From the NCBI GenBank assembly GCA_965223585.1, contig CBDCWW010000015.1, forward strand, positions 124,001 to 188,000: a DNA stretch of 64,000 nucleotides, read 5' to 3'. Below the pieces are notes generated by a model that was not told the origin of the DNA, did no database searches, and worked only from the letters and a program-made list of their open reading frames with translations. Shown piece by piece: positions 17,016 through 25,572 of the stretch (within the stretch, counting starts at the first letter, position 1; the number at the start of each line of letters is the position of its first letter). This DNA is from CBDCVN01 sp965223585. Its GTDB lineage: Bacteria > Deinococcota > Deinococci > Deinococcales > Trueperaceae. The position numbers and the translations under genes were made by a program.

Positions 17016-17380
17016 TTAATGTATTTTGCCTGACTTTATGAATACTTTTGTATTATAAGTTAAATTATGTAGCACTATTCTAGCTTGTTCAGTTTCTGTC
17101 ATATCCTCAAAAGCTATTTCGTCAAATAAGTTTGTCCAATTGACGTTCTATAAGAATTTCTAAGGGTTGTTGGCTAATAACACCGTGAACAATTTTTGTG
17201 GGTTCTTTTAGTGCTTGTAGAGGAAGAATTTTCCCATAAGCTAATTTGCTTTGAATAATAAAAGGTTTTGTCTTGTTTTCGTCCTTACGTTGATATTTGC
17301 CTTCTATGTATAAGCTCGAGCCCAATATATCCATTTCTAAGAACACTATACTAAGATGCTCTACATCATCTACTGATAGC
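17016..17380 (-). pseudogene. Degraded gene fragment, possibly containing an EAD1 remnant
   Basis: On the minus strand a coding-like frame runs from about 17380 (SVDDVEHLSIVFLEMD) to a TGA at 17124-17122. The +1 frame then continues as LFDEIAFEDMTETEQARIV and on to a TAA at 17018-17016. The second part resembles the EAD1 stretch LSEIAFEVMETAEAEG of the LRR-Roc protein, also at nucleotide level (TCAAAAGC-ATTTC). Either one gene suffered a one-base insertion at about 17127, or two fragments are joined. A palindromic repeat sits at its upstream end. The nearest intact start is a GTG at 17346. No function is assigned. Confidence 0.45.
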
Positions 17381-17386
17381 TTACAG

Positions 17387-17432
17387 AACGCAGCGCGTTT
17401 GAGGTATGTGTTCCCAAGCTCTGCTTGGGAAC
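17387..17432. repeat. Second copy of the AACGC/CCCAAG palindromic repeat
   Basis: AACGC-AGC-GCGTT at 17387-17399 is followed by GTTCCCAAG-CTCTG-CTTGGGAAC at 17410-17432, with perfect 9-bp arms. This is the same pair of hairpins as at 8263-8337, including the CTCTG loop. It lies at the upstream end of a broken gene and may mark the break point. Confidence 0.8.
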
Positions 17433-17513
17433 AGGTTGTTCACAAATTTACGCCTATCCTAGATGCTTATTTGGACTTAATCTACATAATTGTTTTGCAG
17501 GACTTAGCGGAGG

Positions 17514-18947
17514 TTAATCTAATGGTAAACCACTAGGAACGCTGTCTGGAATAAGCCTATTAAGATTACGAGTGTCATCATCTGTCAAAGCCTCCATGAA
17601 AGCAGTAAGCTCAGTTACGGTGTTTTCATCAAATTCTGCTTGCTCAATAAGAGGATCACGGTTCGCAATGATGTCATTGGTATTATCAAGAATAGTGTCT
17701 CTCAATAACTCCTCAATTTGAGATTCATCATAGTTTTGAATTTTTAAAGCATTTTCGCTGTAGTGATCTATAAAATCTGACAACTCCATAAATTGTCCAG
17801 CATGACCATAAGGAGCAGTAAGTTCTACATTGCGTAGTGGTGAAGAGCGAAACTGATAAAGGTTTGCAGGATCATCAGTTACGTTAAAACGACCAAAGTC
17901 ATCCCTTCCTGAAGGTCCATTGCCTTGACCGGGGCCAAATTGGGCTAGTACTACATTATGGAAATCTTGATCGCTAAGGCTACTGCCACCATGACAAGTA
18001 ACACATGGTAAATTCAAGAAGTTCTCAGCACCTCTAAGCTCTTGACGAGAGAGAGCCCTATCGTTACCACGAAGAAATTGATCCCAAGGAGTATTGGTAA
18101 AGGTAAGTTCTGACACAATAAAAGCACCCATAGCATTAGAAGCATGTGCAAAAGTCATATCTCTAAAATTTGTGCGAGGATAGGCAGTCTCAAACATTTC
18201 AACATAATCCTCTATGTTACTAAGGCGTTCCATAAGGGCTTGCCAAATTCCTTGAAAGTCATCATCAGCTATATTAGCAAGCTCGTTATCACCAACCTCT
18301 GCCCGCATTTCTTCGCGGCTAGTTACCGGGAACATCCCAATAACAGAAATAGCACCAAATTCAAATGTATCTATCATTTCTCGAGTTATTTGTGAACCTG
18401 CTGGAGTAATAACCTCCATCTCTTCCCGACCATGACGGTTTCTTGACCTCTTCACTTCTACTCGCCCATCCCAAAATAATTTATCCATCACATGCAGATT
18501 AAAAAGAGGAGGGGCGTTGCGTGGGATAAAGACATTATCAGGATGTACTCGGTCCAGACCCAAACCAGAAGCCCCCTGACCAATAGACAAGCTTCTAGCA
18601 TCACCTGTACTTAGTGTGGGATGGTGGCAGGTCATACAGGAAATATCTCTGTTACCACTGAGTTCCTTATCGAATAGTAGGGCTTGTCCTAAATCTACGA
18701 GCTCTCTTCTTATAGACCTTGGAGGCTCGAGTGCAGTAACCTCGTTTTCTCTTATCAACTTACGAACTGTGCTAACTAGTGCTGAAATATCAGTTTCTTC
18801 CTCAGTAGGCTCAGGCTCAGATTCTTCGATTGAAGGTGCGGATGTTTCAGGTGTAAAGTTGCTACTGCAAGCAGCCATTACCAAGAAAACTGGTATGTAA
18901 ATTGCTAATAAAAACCCTTGAGGGAATGACATTTCTTTTCTATACAT
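17514..18947 (-). CDS. Diheme cytochrome c peroxidase / MauG-family lipoprotein
   Basis: The 477-residue protein starts with a lipoprotein signal (VFLVMAAC, lipid at Cys27). An acidic linker (30-55) follows, then a CCP/MauG-type domain. Two heme c sites are seen: CMTCH at 104-108 and CVTCH at 315-319, each followed by a typical GG or HP. Bacterial diheme peroxidases reduce hydrogen peroxide in the periplasm using a small electron donor; MauG-like members oxidise proteins instead. Which one applies is not clear from sequence. It is a single gene with an AAGGA site before the ATG. Confidence 0.88.
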   Translation of the reverse strand: MYRKEMSFPQGFLLAIYIPVFLVMAACSSNFTPETSAPSIEESEPEPTEEETDISALVSTVRKLIRENEVTALEPPRSIRRELVDLGQALLFDKELSGNRDISCMTCHHPTLSTGDARSLSIGQGASGLGLDRVHPDNVFIPRNAPPLFNLHVMDKLFWDGRVEVKRSRNRHGREEMEVITPAGSQITREMIDTFEFGAISVIGMFPVTSREEMRAEVGDNELANIADDDFQGIWQALMERLSNIEDYVEMFETAYPRTNFRDMTFAHASNAMGAFIVSELTFTNTPWDQFLRGNDRALSRQELRGAENFLNLPCVTCHGGSSLSDQDFHNVVLAQFGPGQGNGPSGRDDFGRFNVTDDPANLYQFRSSPLRNVELTAPYGHAGQFMELSDFIDHYSENALKIQNYDESQIEELLRDTILDNTNDIIANRDPLIEQAEFDENTVTELTAFMEALTDDDTRNLNRLIPDSVPSGLPLD

Positions 18948-19042
18948 AATTTATCCTTATCTAATAGAGTAAGAGATTACTAGGCACCTAGGCATAAATA
19001 CTTGTGAATTTATATTTGGAATTTGAAATGTTAGTTAGAATC

Positions 19043-19084
19043 CAGTAGCTAGCAATCAGTAAGAGTTTATTATGCTAGCTACTG
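19043..19084. repeat. Inverted repeat with 12-bp arms
   Basis: CAGTAGCTAGCA at 19043-19054 and its exact complement TGCTAGCTACTG at 19073-19084 are separated by 18 bases. The flanking text repeats CTAC/GACTACTGG motifs. It lies in the spacer upstream of the peroxidase gene and downstream of the YHYH gene on the minus strand. It could end the YHYH transcript. Confidence 0.55.
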
Positions 19085-19186
19085 ACTACTGGCTACTAAC
19101 TACTTATAAGCACTAATAACTCCGAAGCTGTCACAAAAACTTCTACATCCTTTCTTAAAGCAATGAGTCAAAATCTATCTGAGCCT

Positions 19187-20875
19187 TTAAAAAGAGGTTG
19201 CTAACGGTAAAACTTCTATTAATTCAGTTAATGTAATGCCTAGCACTTGGGCAGCATGGACAGCAGATTGAAAATTAAAGTTTGTTGTTGATGGACCTAT
19301 AGCAGTTTTCAGTGCTTTTACAGTGATTCCCAGCTTACTAGAAGCCTCAACAAAATCATCAAAATTGATAGAGCTGCTCTGATTAAATCCTCGAAATGGA
19401 GGGCCGGGTGGTGGCCCACCACCCGGCCGACGGGGTGGCAGTGGTAAAACCTCCATTAATTCTTCTACAGTAATACCTAAGATTTGGGCAGCAGCTTCAA
19501 AATCATGTGGCGGTGGGCCTAGAGCATTCCTCAATTCTTCTACAGTAATACCTAGTTTACTAGCAGCCTCATCAAAGTTAGGTGGTCCACCTCTGTGACC
19601 AAATTCTTGGGATGGAGGACCGGGTGGTGGCGGTGGCAAGACCTCCATTAGTTTTTCTACAGTAATACCTAAGGTTTGGGCAGCAGCTTCAAAATCATGT
19701 GGCGGTGGGCCTAGAGCATTCCTCAGTTCTTCTACAGTAATACCTAGTTTACTAGCAGCCTCATCAAAATTAGGTGGTCCACCTCTATGACCAAATTCTT
19801 GGGATGGGGGACTAGGTGGTGGTGGCGGTAGAACCCCCATTAGTTTTTCTACAGTAATACCTAAGGTTTGGGCAGCAGCTTCAAAATCATGTGGCGGTGG
19901 GCCTAGAGCGCTCCTCAGTTTTTCTACAGTAATACCTAGCTTACTAGCAGCCTCATCAAAATTAGGTGGTCCACCTCTATGACCAAATTCTTGAGGCGGC
20001 GAACCGTCTCTAGGGATAGATTCTTGAGGTGAAGAACCCTTTGGTGGACCACCAGCTAATAAAGCACTTATTCCCACCTCTCCTTTATAACAACCCATAA
20101 AGTAAGGAAAAGTGTTGGTAGCAAAGTAAACATAGCTTCCATCTGCTAACGTAGCACCATTGCATTCATCAAGATCACTAAGGCCTTCTACGTACTCGTG
20201 GGCATCCCAAGCATTTTGAATAGTAGTGCTATAAGCCTCTTCAACTTGACGATAGCTACTACTAACCTTTTTTATCTCTGTGCAATCTGCATCAGTACAC
20301 ATATAAGGAGCCAAAATGGGAAAACCATCTAAGGCATAGGCTACTACTAATGATGTATTACCTTCAGCATTAGTGAACAGGCAATCTGGCCTAGCATGAA
20401 AATGATAATCCCCGCGGGGAGCAGTGTGTCCATTGCAATAATCTAAGATATCGTCAAGATATGGATCACGAGAACCATGATGAGGAGCTTCAGTAGGACC
20501 AAATATAGGTAGGCCGTTTACTGCTATTGCTGAGGTTCCTGCTAGGGGTACTGCTGTAGTGTTGCTAGCAAAAGTAGGATTTAAGGGTAACTGCCATTTA
20601 TAGTTTTGCTCGAGCAAATAATTAGGCGTAACTTCCACAAACTCAAAGTTAGGAATACCATTAGATTCGATTACCAAAGAATTCTCACTACAAGTTACTT
20701 TGAGCTTGGGCGCAGGATAAGCAGAATTTTCGGTGTTAGGAGTTGGCTCGAGGAAGTTATTAGCAGGACAATTTGTTTGTGTGGAGTCATTTAATTCCCC
20801 AGATTGCGCTAAGCCTGCAGGATTTATAGCCAAAGAAAAAATTGCTAAGAAGATGGCTAAAAATGTGTTTTTCAT
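19187..20875 (-). CDS. Secreted YHYH-domain protein with eight helical repeat modules
   Basis: The 562-residue protein has a signal peptide (1-23). A YHYH domain follows (about 60-260) with HHGSRDPYLDDILDYCNGH, DYHFHARPDCLF and YALDGFPILAPY; such domains occur in secreted proteins of unknown, possibly metal-related, function. The C-terminal half contains eight copies of a helical module of the form (N/D)F-E/D-AA-LGIT-E-L--(A/V)L. They alternate between two subtypes and are separated by Pro/Gly-rich linkers. Copies 1-6 are nearly identical, which points to recent duplication. The modules may be a stalk or binding array. The AAAGGA site supports the start. Confidence 0.8.
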   Translation of the reverse strand: MKNTFLAIFLAIFSLAINPAGLAQSGELNDSTQTNCPANNFLEPTPNTENSAYPAPKLKVTCSENSLVIESNGIPNFEFVEVTPNYLLEQNYKWQLPLNPTFASNTTAVPLAGTSAIAVNGLPIFGPTEAPHHGSRDPYLDDILDYCNGHTAPRGDYHFHARPDCLFTNAEGNTSLVVAYALDGFPILAPYMCTDADCTEIKKVSSSYRQVEEAYSTTIQNAWDAHEYVEGLSDLDECNGATLADGSYVYFATNTFPYFMGCYKGEVGISALLAGGPPKGSSPQESIPRDGSPPQEFGHRGGPPNFDEAASKLGITVEKLRSALGPPPHDFEAAAQTLGITVEKLMGVLPPPPPSPPSQEFGHRGGPPNFDEAASKLGITVEELRNALGPPPHDFEAAAQTLGITVEKLMEVLPPPPPGPPSQEFGHRGGPPNFDEAASKLGITVEELRNALGPPPHDFEAAAQILGITVEELMEVLPLPPRRPGGGPPPGPPFRGFNQSSSINFDDFVEASSKLGITVKALKTAIGPSTTNFNFQSAVHAAQVLGITLTELIEVLPLATSF

Positions 20876-21392
20876 AAAAAAGTCCTTTCTGATTCCTACC
20901 GAAGGAATTATGAACTATGCTAAGGAAAAGTTGTTAAGAAGTTGTTCAGGTCTTATGTTAATTCAGTGAGATGTTGATAAGGAAGTTAAGGGACATTACT
21001 TTGCTTGATCAGAATAAGTTAAACTGGATTTGTGTATTTTATAAGTCCGTTTTTAGCGTTTGTGTCTGTTGCTTGGTACTATTCCAAGCAAATTTTTGTA
21101 CTCAAGCCCTATAGCCTAATGCCAGAGTTTAAGATTTTAGCAATAAGTGAAGAAACTTTTACCTTATTGATGCCAAATTCAAAAGCTCAAGTAGTGAGTG
21201 CCTTTAAATTAAGTAAGGGTAATTTGCCAGTGCCAGTAACAGTTGATACTGTCATTATAAGTCTAATGGTGCTAGTCAGGTGCTACCTTCTAGACCCTAA
21301 GAATCACCTTTCACGAACTACGAACCTCTTACCCACATTCCACCACTTTCTAAGGTACACTCAATCACTTAAGTACCTAATGAGGACTGACT
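20876..21392. other. Spacer holding the duplicated 5' region and hydrolase remnant
   Basis: From about 20927 the sequence matches the region just upstream of the intact hydrolase (22768-22864), including AGAAGTTGTTCAG and the TAAACT box. After the remnant ends near 21240, about 150 bases lead to the transporter. Nothing else is recognised. Confidence 0.6.
21032..21240 (+). pseudogene. Truncated duplicate of the downstream alpha/beta hydrolase gene
   Basis: From a GTG at 21032 the frame encodes KPYSLMPEFKILAIS, identical to the start of the hydrolase at 22865. It continues to NSKAQ, then jumps to KLSKGNLPV, equivalent to a point about 35 residues later in the intact copy. The rest of the hydrolase is missing. 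The 90-100 bases upstream (GTTGTTCAG...TAAACTGGATTT) are also duplicated. The transporter gene lies between the two copies. Confidence 0.8.
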
Positions 21393-22772
21393 ATGACTAA
21401 ACCTGTAGTAAACCTTAATTTTGGTAAAAAGCTGGCATATGGCTTTGGTGACTTTGGCGTGGCGATGGTTGCTATGATCAAAGGCTTATTTCTACTTAAT
21501 TTTTTGATTAATATTGCTGGCTTATCACCTGTTAGAGCGGGCTCTGTTCTTTTAATTAGCAAGCTTTGGGATGCTGTGAATGACCCACTGATTGGTTGGT
21601 TGAGTGATCGCACAAATAGTAAGTGGGGTCGCAGACGCCCTTGGCTATTAATTGGTTCAATTCCTTTTGCCATCGCCTATTTTCTGCAGTTTTTTGTGCC
21701 AGATTTGAGTGGAATTTCGCTTTTTGTCTACTATGTTTTAATAGCTATTTTGCTCGATGTTGGCTTTACCGCTGTAAACTTGCCTTATTCTGCTCTTACG
21801 GCTGAATTAAGTGAAGACTCCGATGAACGCACTGACCTTAATATGTACCGTTTTAGTTTTTCGGTATTGGGTGGGCTTATTGCTGCAGTTGTGTATAACG
21901 TGCTTGTGAACCAAGTGTTTGAAGCTAACAAGATTCAGGGCAATATGGTGCAAGGCGTCATTATTGGTGTGCTGATTATCTTGTCAAATGTTGTCGTTTT
22001 TGCTGCAACTAGTGAACGTGCTGTGGACGATAGCAAACAAGAAAAGCCTCTCCCTTTTTTTGAGGGCATAAAAATTGCGCTGAGCAGTAAACCATTTTTG
22101 TACGTTTTGATGATTTACATGTTTGCTTGGCTCGCCGTACAATTCGTACAATCTCTTTTACTGTTTTTCTACAGAGATTGGATTGGTGGTAATCCTGGGG
22201 AACCCTTCACCCTGCTTATTATGGGCTTGCAGCTTTCCATTTTCGTCTTTATTGTTTTCTGGGGGGTTATGAGCAGGCGTATCGGGCGGAAGCGGGTTTA
22301 CTTTATTGGTGTGCCTTTCTGGATTGCTGTGCAAATTGTCCTTTTCTTTGTACAGCCCGGGCAAACCACCTTGGTCCTAGTTTTAGCTATTCTTGCAGGT
22401 ATTGGCGTTAGTTTAGCGTTTTTAATCCCATGGAGTTTGCTACCTGATGTTGTGGATGACGATGAATTAAAAACAGGGCAACGGCGTGAAGGTGTGTTTT
22501 ATGGTTTCTTTGTTTTTTTTCAGAAACTTGGCATTGCCATAGGTTTGTTTGTGCAGGGGCAGGTGCTCGAGTGGGCGGGCTACTTGCAAGCGGTTGATGG
22601 TGTGGTACCCGCACAGCCTGATTCTGCGCTGTTTGCTGTGCGTATCTTGACATCAGTTGTGCCCATTATCTTCTTAGTACTTAGCCTTATTGCTGTGGCA
22701 CGAAATCCTATTACTGATAAGCGGTTAAATGAAATACAGGAGAAACTTGCACAAAAAAGAGCAACAACTTAG
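21393..22772 (+). CDS. GPH-family (MelB-like) sugar:cation symporter
   Basis: The 459-residue protein has about 12 transmembrane helices. GPH-type signatures include KLAYGFGDFG at the start, LWDAVNDPLIGWLSDRT, KWGRRRPWLL after helix 2, and a second-half SLLPDVVDDDELKTGQRREG loop. Family members carry oligosaccharides, pentosides or related solutes with Na+ or H+ across the inner membrane; the substrate cannot be read here. A GAGGA site precedes the ATG. No sugar-catabolic genes are adjacent. It is inserted between the broken and intact hydrolase copies. Confidence 0.88.
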   Translation: MTKPVVNLNFGKKLAYGFGDFGVAMVAMIKGLFLLNFLINIAGLSPVRAGSVLLISKLWDAVNDPLIGWLSDRTNSKWGRRRPWLLIGSIPFAIAYFLQFFVPDLSGISLFVYYVLIAILLDVGFTAVNLPYSALTAELSEDSDERTDLNMYRFSFSVLGGLIAAVVYNVLVNQVFEANKIQGNMVQGVIIGVLIILSNVVVFAATSERAVDDSKQEKPLPFFEGIKIALSSKPFLYVLMIYMFAWLAVQFVQSLLLFFYRDWIGGNPGEPFTLLIMGLQLSIFVFIVFWGVMSRRIGRKRVYFIGVPFWIAVQIVLFFVQPGQTTLVLVLAILAGIGVSLAFLIPWSLLPDVVDDDELKTGQRREGVFYGFFVFFQKLGIAIGLFVQGQVLEWAGYLQAVDGVVPAQPDSALFAVRILTSVVPIIFLVLSLIAVARNPITDKRLNEIQEKLAQKRATT

Positions 22773-22852
22773 AAGTTGTTCAGATCTTATTTTAATTCAA
22801 TGAGATTGTAAAAGGAAGTTAAAGGAATTTACTCTGCTTAGTTAGAATAAGA

Positions 22853-22858
22853 TAAACT
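22853..22858 (+). promoter_or_regulatory. TAAACT box of a likely leaderless transcript
   Basis: TAAACT lies exactly 6 bases before the ATG at 22865, with no ribosome-binding site in between. The duplicate upstream has the same TAAACT-N6-start layout at 21020-21034. A TAnnnT box at -12 to -7 is the pattern of leaderless genes in Deinococcus. Confidence 0.5.
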
Positions 22859-22864
22859 AGATTT

Positions 22865-23971
22865 ATGTTTCTTGTAATTGTTTTATTTTTGATTTTGGTG
22901 TTTTTGGTTTTTGGCTGGCATTATTCCAATCAAATTTTGGTACCCAAACCCTATAGCCTAATGCCTGAGTTCAAGATTTTGGCAATAAGTGGAGAAACAG
23001 TTACTTTACCAATATTAAACTCAAAGGCTCAATTTGCTGATACTAAACGATTAGGAAAGTATAATTTACTTTGGGAAGATGGTTACTGCAGTCTTGGTGA
23101 TATTCTTGAGGAAGATTCAGAAAAGGTAGTACGTGCTTTGGAATTAAGAAAGGGTAAATTGCCATTAGAAGGTGCCCCTGCTAGATTAGATAATTGGTAC
23201 TATCGTGAAAACCCTTTTGACGATCACCAGATAACTTATGAAGATTTGAGCTTGACAGGTCCAACGGGAAGGGTAAAAGCATGGTGGCTTCCTCAAGGTG
23301 ATACAGAAACTGCTATTATGATGCTACACGGCCGTCGCAGAGGTGAACTTTTGGAAACTTTGCGTATTATACCTACCTTATATAATGCTGGTTATCCAAT
23401 ATTAGCTATGAGTTACCGCAATCATAGTGGTAGCGACATGAGCCCTGATGGTTATTACCACTATGGTCTTACAGAGTGGGAGGATGCTATGGTGGGTATT
23501 GAGCTTTTAAATGAAAAAGGCATTAAAAACATAATTATTTATGCATTTTCCACGGGCTGTCAAGTTACTTTTGAGGTTTTGGAACGCCTAGAAGAAAATA
23601 AGGTGATTGCTTTAATTCTTGATTCTCCTATGGTGGACACTCGTAGTGTGATTAAACATTCTGCTAGGAATTCAGGTGCCCCTGAAATTCTAACCAAACT
23701 AGCATTACAAATATCAGGCTGGCGTTCAGGAGTCAATTGGCAAAAACTTGATAAGCGCAAAGTAGTATCTGAATATCATATTCCTATATTACTTATTGCT
23801 GGCACTGCAGACAGTACTGTTCCCATAGAATCAGTTGATGATTTTGCCAGTAATGTTACCGCACCACTAACTTATAAACGTATAGAAGAAGTTGAGCATG
23901 TTGAAGCTTGGAACAATGATCCTAAACTTTACGAAACTTGGGTGCTTGAGTTTCTGGCTCAGTTAAAGTAA
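22865..23971 (+). CDS. Membrane-anchored alpha/beta hydrolase
   Basis: The 368-residue protein has one N-terminal transmembrane helix (1-20) and an alpha/beta-hydrolase fold. The oxyanion region MMLHGRRRG, a nucleophile elbow AFSTGC (Ser near residue 229), Asp in GTADSTVP and His in EVEHVEAW are visible. The elbow has Ala in place of the usual first Gly. The family includes serine peptidases and esterases of the S9/BAAT-like type; the substrate is unknown. The gene is convergent with the rhomboid gene, with 13 bases between stops. A truncated copy lies upstream. Confidence 0.82.
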   Translation: MFLVIVLFLILVFLVFGWHYSNQILVPKPYSLMPEFKILAISGETVTLPILNSKAQFADTKRLGKYNLLWEDGYCSLGDILEEDSEKVVRALELRKGKLPLEGAPARLDNWYYRENPFDDHQITYEDLSLTGPTGRVKAWWLPQGDTETAIMMLHGRRRGELLETLRIIPTLYNAGYPILAMSYRNHSGSDMSPDGYYHYGLTEWEDAMVGIELLNEKGIKNIIIYAFSTGCQVTFEVLERLEENKVIALILDSPMVDTRSVIKHSARNSGAPEILTKLALQISGWRSGVNWQKLDKRKVVSEYHIPILLIAGTADSTVPIESVDDFASNVTAPLTYKRIEEVEHVEAWNNDPKLYETWVLEFLAQLK

Positions 23972-23984
23972 ATATAGATCTATA

Positions 23985-25523
23985 CTAAATAAATAACAAA
24001 CTTGCTGCCATAAAAACAGCATAAGCCATAAGAACAATACTAAAGCTTCCTACTAGCACATCTATATTTTTCCTTTCTGGCAATCCTTGGCGTACAAACC
24101 CCCACAAAAGACCTCCAATTATGCCACCAACATGACCCCATAGAGATACATTGGGAATAGCAAGGGAAAATATCACTATAATTCCTATCCACTGTAAAAG
24201 TGCACTGAGCAGACGAGTATCTCGGCGTTGTTTATCCAACCAAGCATCAGCAAGTAAAGCCCCACCTACCCCCAACACACCTCCAGAGGCACCAACTAGC
24301 ACTAAGGTATCACCCTGCTGGGCTATAGAAGTGATGTAAGCGCCCATAAATGTACCCGTTACAAAAGCGGTTAACAAACTACCCCAATGTCTCCTAAGCT
24401 CATAAATCCTGCCAATATCAAAGAGTACCCAACTGTTCATGCCTATATGCAAAAATCCACCGTGGATGAAAGCATAGGATAAATATCGCCACCAAGCATC
24501 TCCTTTAGGCACACCATTTATATTTTGGATAAAACCAGCTATCAGAATAGCTGCATCACCATTGTAACGTTGCTCGAGCCATAATTGCAGAAAAAAAGCA
24601 ATAACAATTGCCCCTAAAAGCCCAAAAGTTGCAAAAGGACGTTTTTCAAAACGCTTTAATTGAGGTATAGGCTCTCTATAAAAATTAAGTTTTTTAGCAT
24701 AGTTAGGCCTTAAACCTTCGGGGGCAACTTTGTAAGCCTCCGTATACATTTTAGTAGCTATGTCAAAATGTTGGGCCTGTTCAGCAGCTTGTGCCAAGAT
24801 TTCGTAAATCTGAACTGGATGTACATAAGGAATAGGTTGCTTCAATATTTCTTCTACCCGACCAAGGTTTCCTCGAGCTGCATAAAGCCTAGCCTTACTA
24901 AGCTCAACACAGCGATAGGCTATTGGCCCTTTCTCAGTTTCGAAGCGTGTTTGCATTGTTTGAAACTCATCTTCAGCAGCGTCAATTTCTTCTAGCTGAA
25001 TAAATGCCTTTACCCGTGCTGCTAGTGCTAAAAAAGCATTGTCGCCATTAGAAGGTACAGGAAGGTCTAAAAGTTCTTGCCAACGCTCCTGTAGCCCATA
25101 TGCTTGTAATAAAATAAGTTCATTTTCAGGTAAATCTTTAGCGAGTCTAAGCGCTTCAGTAATATTGATTTTTTGTAAGGCCACTTGTGCTAAAAGTCTA
25201 TTTACAGTTTGTCTACCTCCTTTAGTCCAGTACAAAGCCTTAGCTATACTTTCTACTAAATGATAGTGCTCAGCTCGAGCCAACAAAGTAAGCAAAAAAG
25301 GCCCTGCTATAAAAATTAGTCCAGCTACCACACTAAAATACCAAAGTGTGCTGTCAACATTACCTCTAGACCACGATAGAATCACTACTGCTATTAATAG
25401 CCCTGTTGAAAGCATCATTTTTAGGGGGAATTCATTTTGCCAAGGAGCTACTTTTAAAGCTAAGCGACTGCCATATATTCCAGAAAGAGCTAATACAATT
25501 AAAAATAGAATACCTTCACTCAT
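23985..25523 (-). CDS. Rhomboid-family intramembrane serine protease with TPR-like region
   Basis: The 512-residue protein has two N-terminal helices (about 1-85). A soluble helical region (100-290) with TPR-like pairs follows (LAQAAEQAQHFDIATKMYTEAYKVAP in parts). The rhomboid domain occupies about 300-510. The domain shows HGGFLHIGMN (HxxxxHxxxN), the nucleophile in VGASGGVLG, and the catalytic His in WGHVGG, so it should be an active protease cutting membrane proteins. The TPR-like insert probably selects partners. The start follows a TAGGAT box by 6 bases with no ribosome-binding site. Confidence 0.88.
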   Translation of the reverse strand: MSEGILFLIVLALSGIYGSRLALKVAPWQNEFPLKMMLSTGLLIAVVILSWSRGNVDSTLWYFSVVAGLIFIAGPFLLTLLARAEHYHLVESIAKALYWTKGGRQTVNRLLAQVALQKINITEALRLAKDLPENELILLQAYGLQERWQELLDLPVPSNGDNAFLALAARVKAFIQLEEIDAAEDEFQTMQTRFETEKGPIAYRCVELSKARLYAARGNLGRVEEILKQPIPYVHPVQIYEILAQAAEQAQHFDIATKMYTEAYKVAPEGLRPNYAKKLNFYREPIPQLKRFEKRPFATFGLLGAIVIAFFLQLWLEQRYNGDAAILIAGFIQNINGVPKGDAWWRYLSYAFIHGGFLHIGMNSWVLFDIGRIYELRRHWGSLLTAFVTGTFMGAYITSIAQQGDTLVLVGASGGVLGVGGALLADAWLDKQRRDTRLLSALLQWIGIIVIFSLAIPNVSLWGHVGGIIGGLLWGFVRQGLPERKNIDVLVGSFSIVLMAYAVFMAASLLFI

Positions 25524-25529
25524 AATGTT

Positions 25530-25535
25530 ATCCTA
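25530..25535 (-). promoter_or_regulatory. TAGGAT box for leaderless rhomboid transcript
   Basis: On the minus strand TAGGAT is followed by six bases and then the ATG of the rhomboid gene at 25523. No Shine-Dalgarno sequence intervenes. The divergent aroC promoter lies a few bases away, so both genes share a compact 49-base control region. Confidence 0.45.
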
Positions 25536-25542
25536 ACTTTTA

Positions 25543-25570
25543 TTGATAGCTTAACGTGCTAGGCTATAAC
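25543..25570 (+). promoter_or_regulatory. Candidate promoter of the aro operon
   Basis: TTGATA (25543-25548) and TATAAC (25565-25570) are 16 bases apart and end two bases before the aroC ATG. A second box, TAGGCT at 25560-25565, sits 7 bases before the ATG. Either way the transcript would have almost no leader. Confidence 0.45.
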
Positions 25571-25572
25571 TC

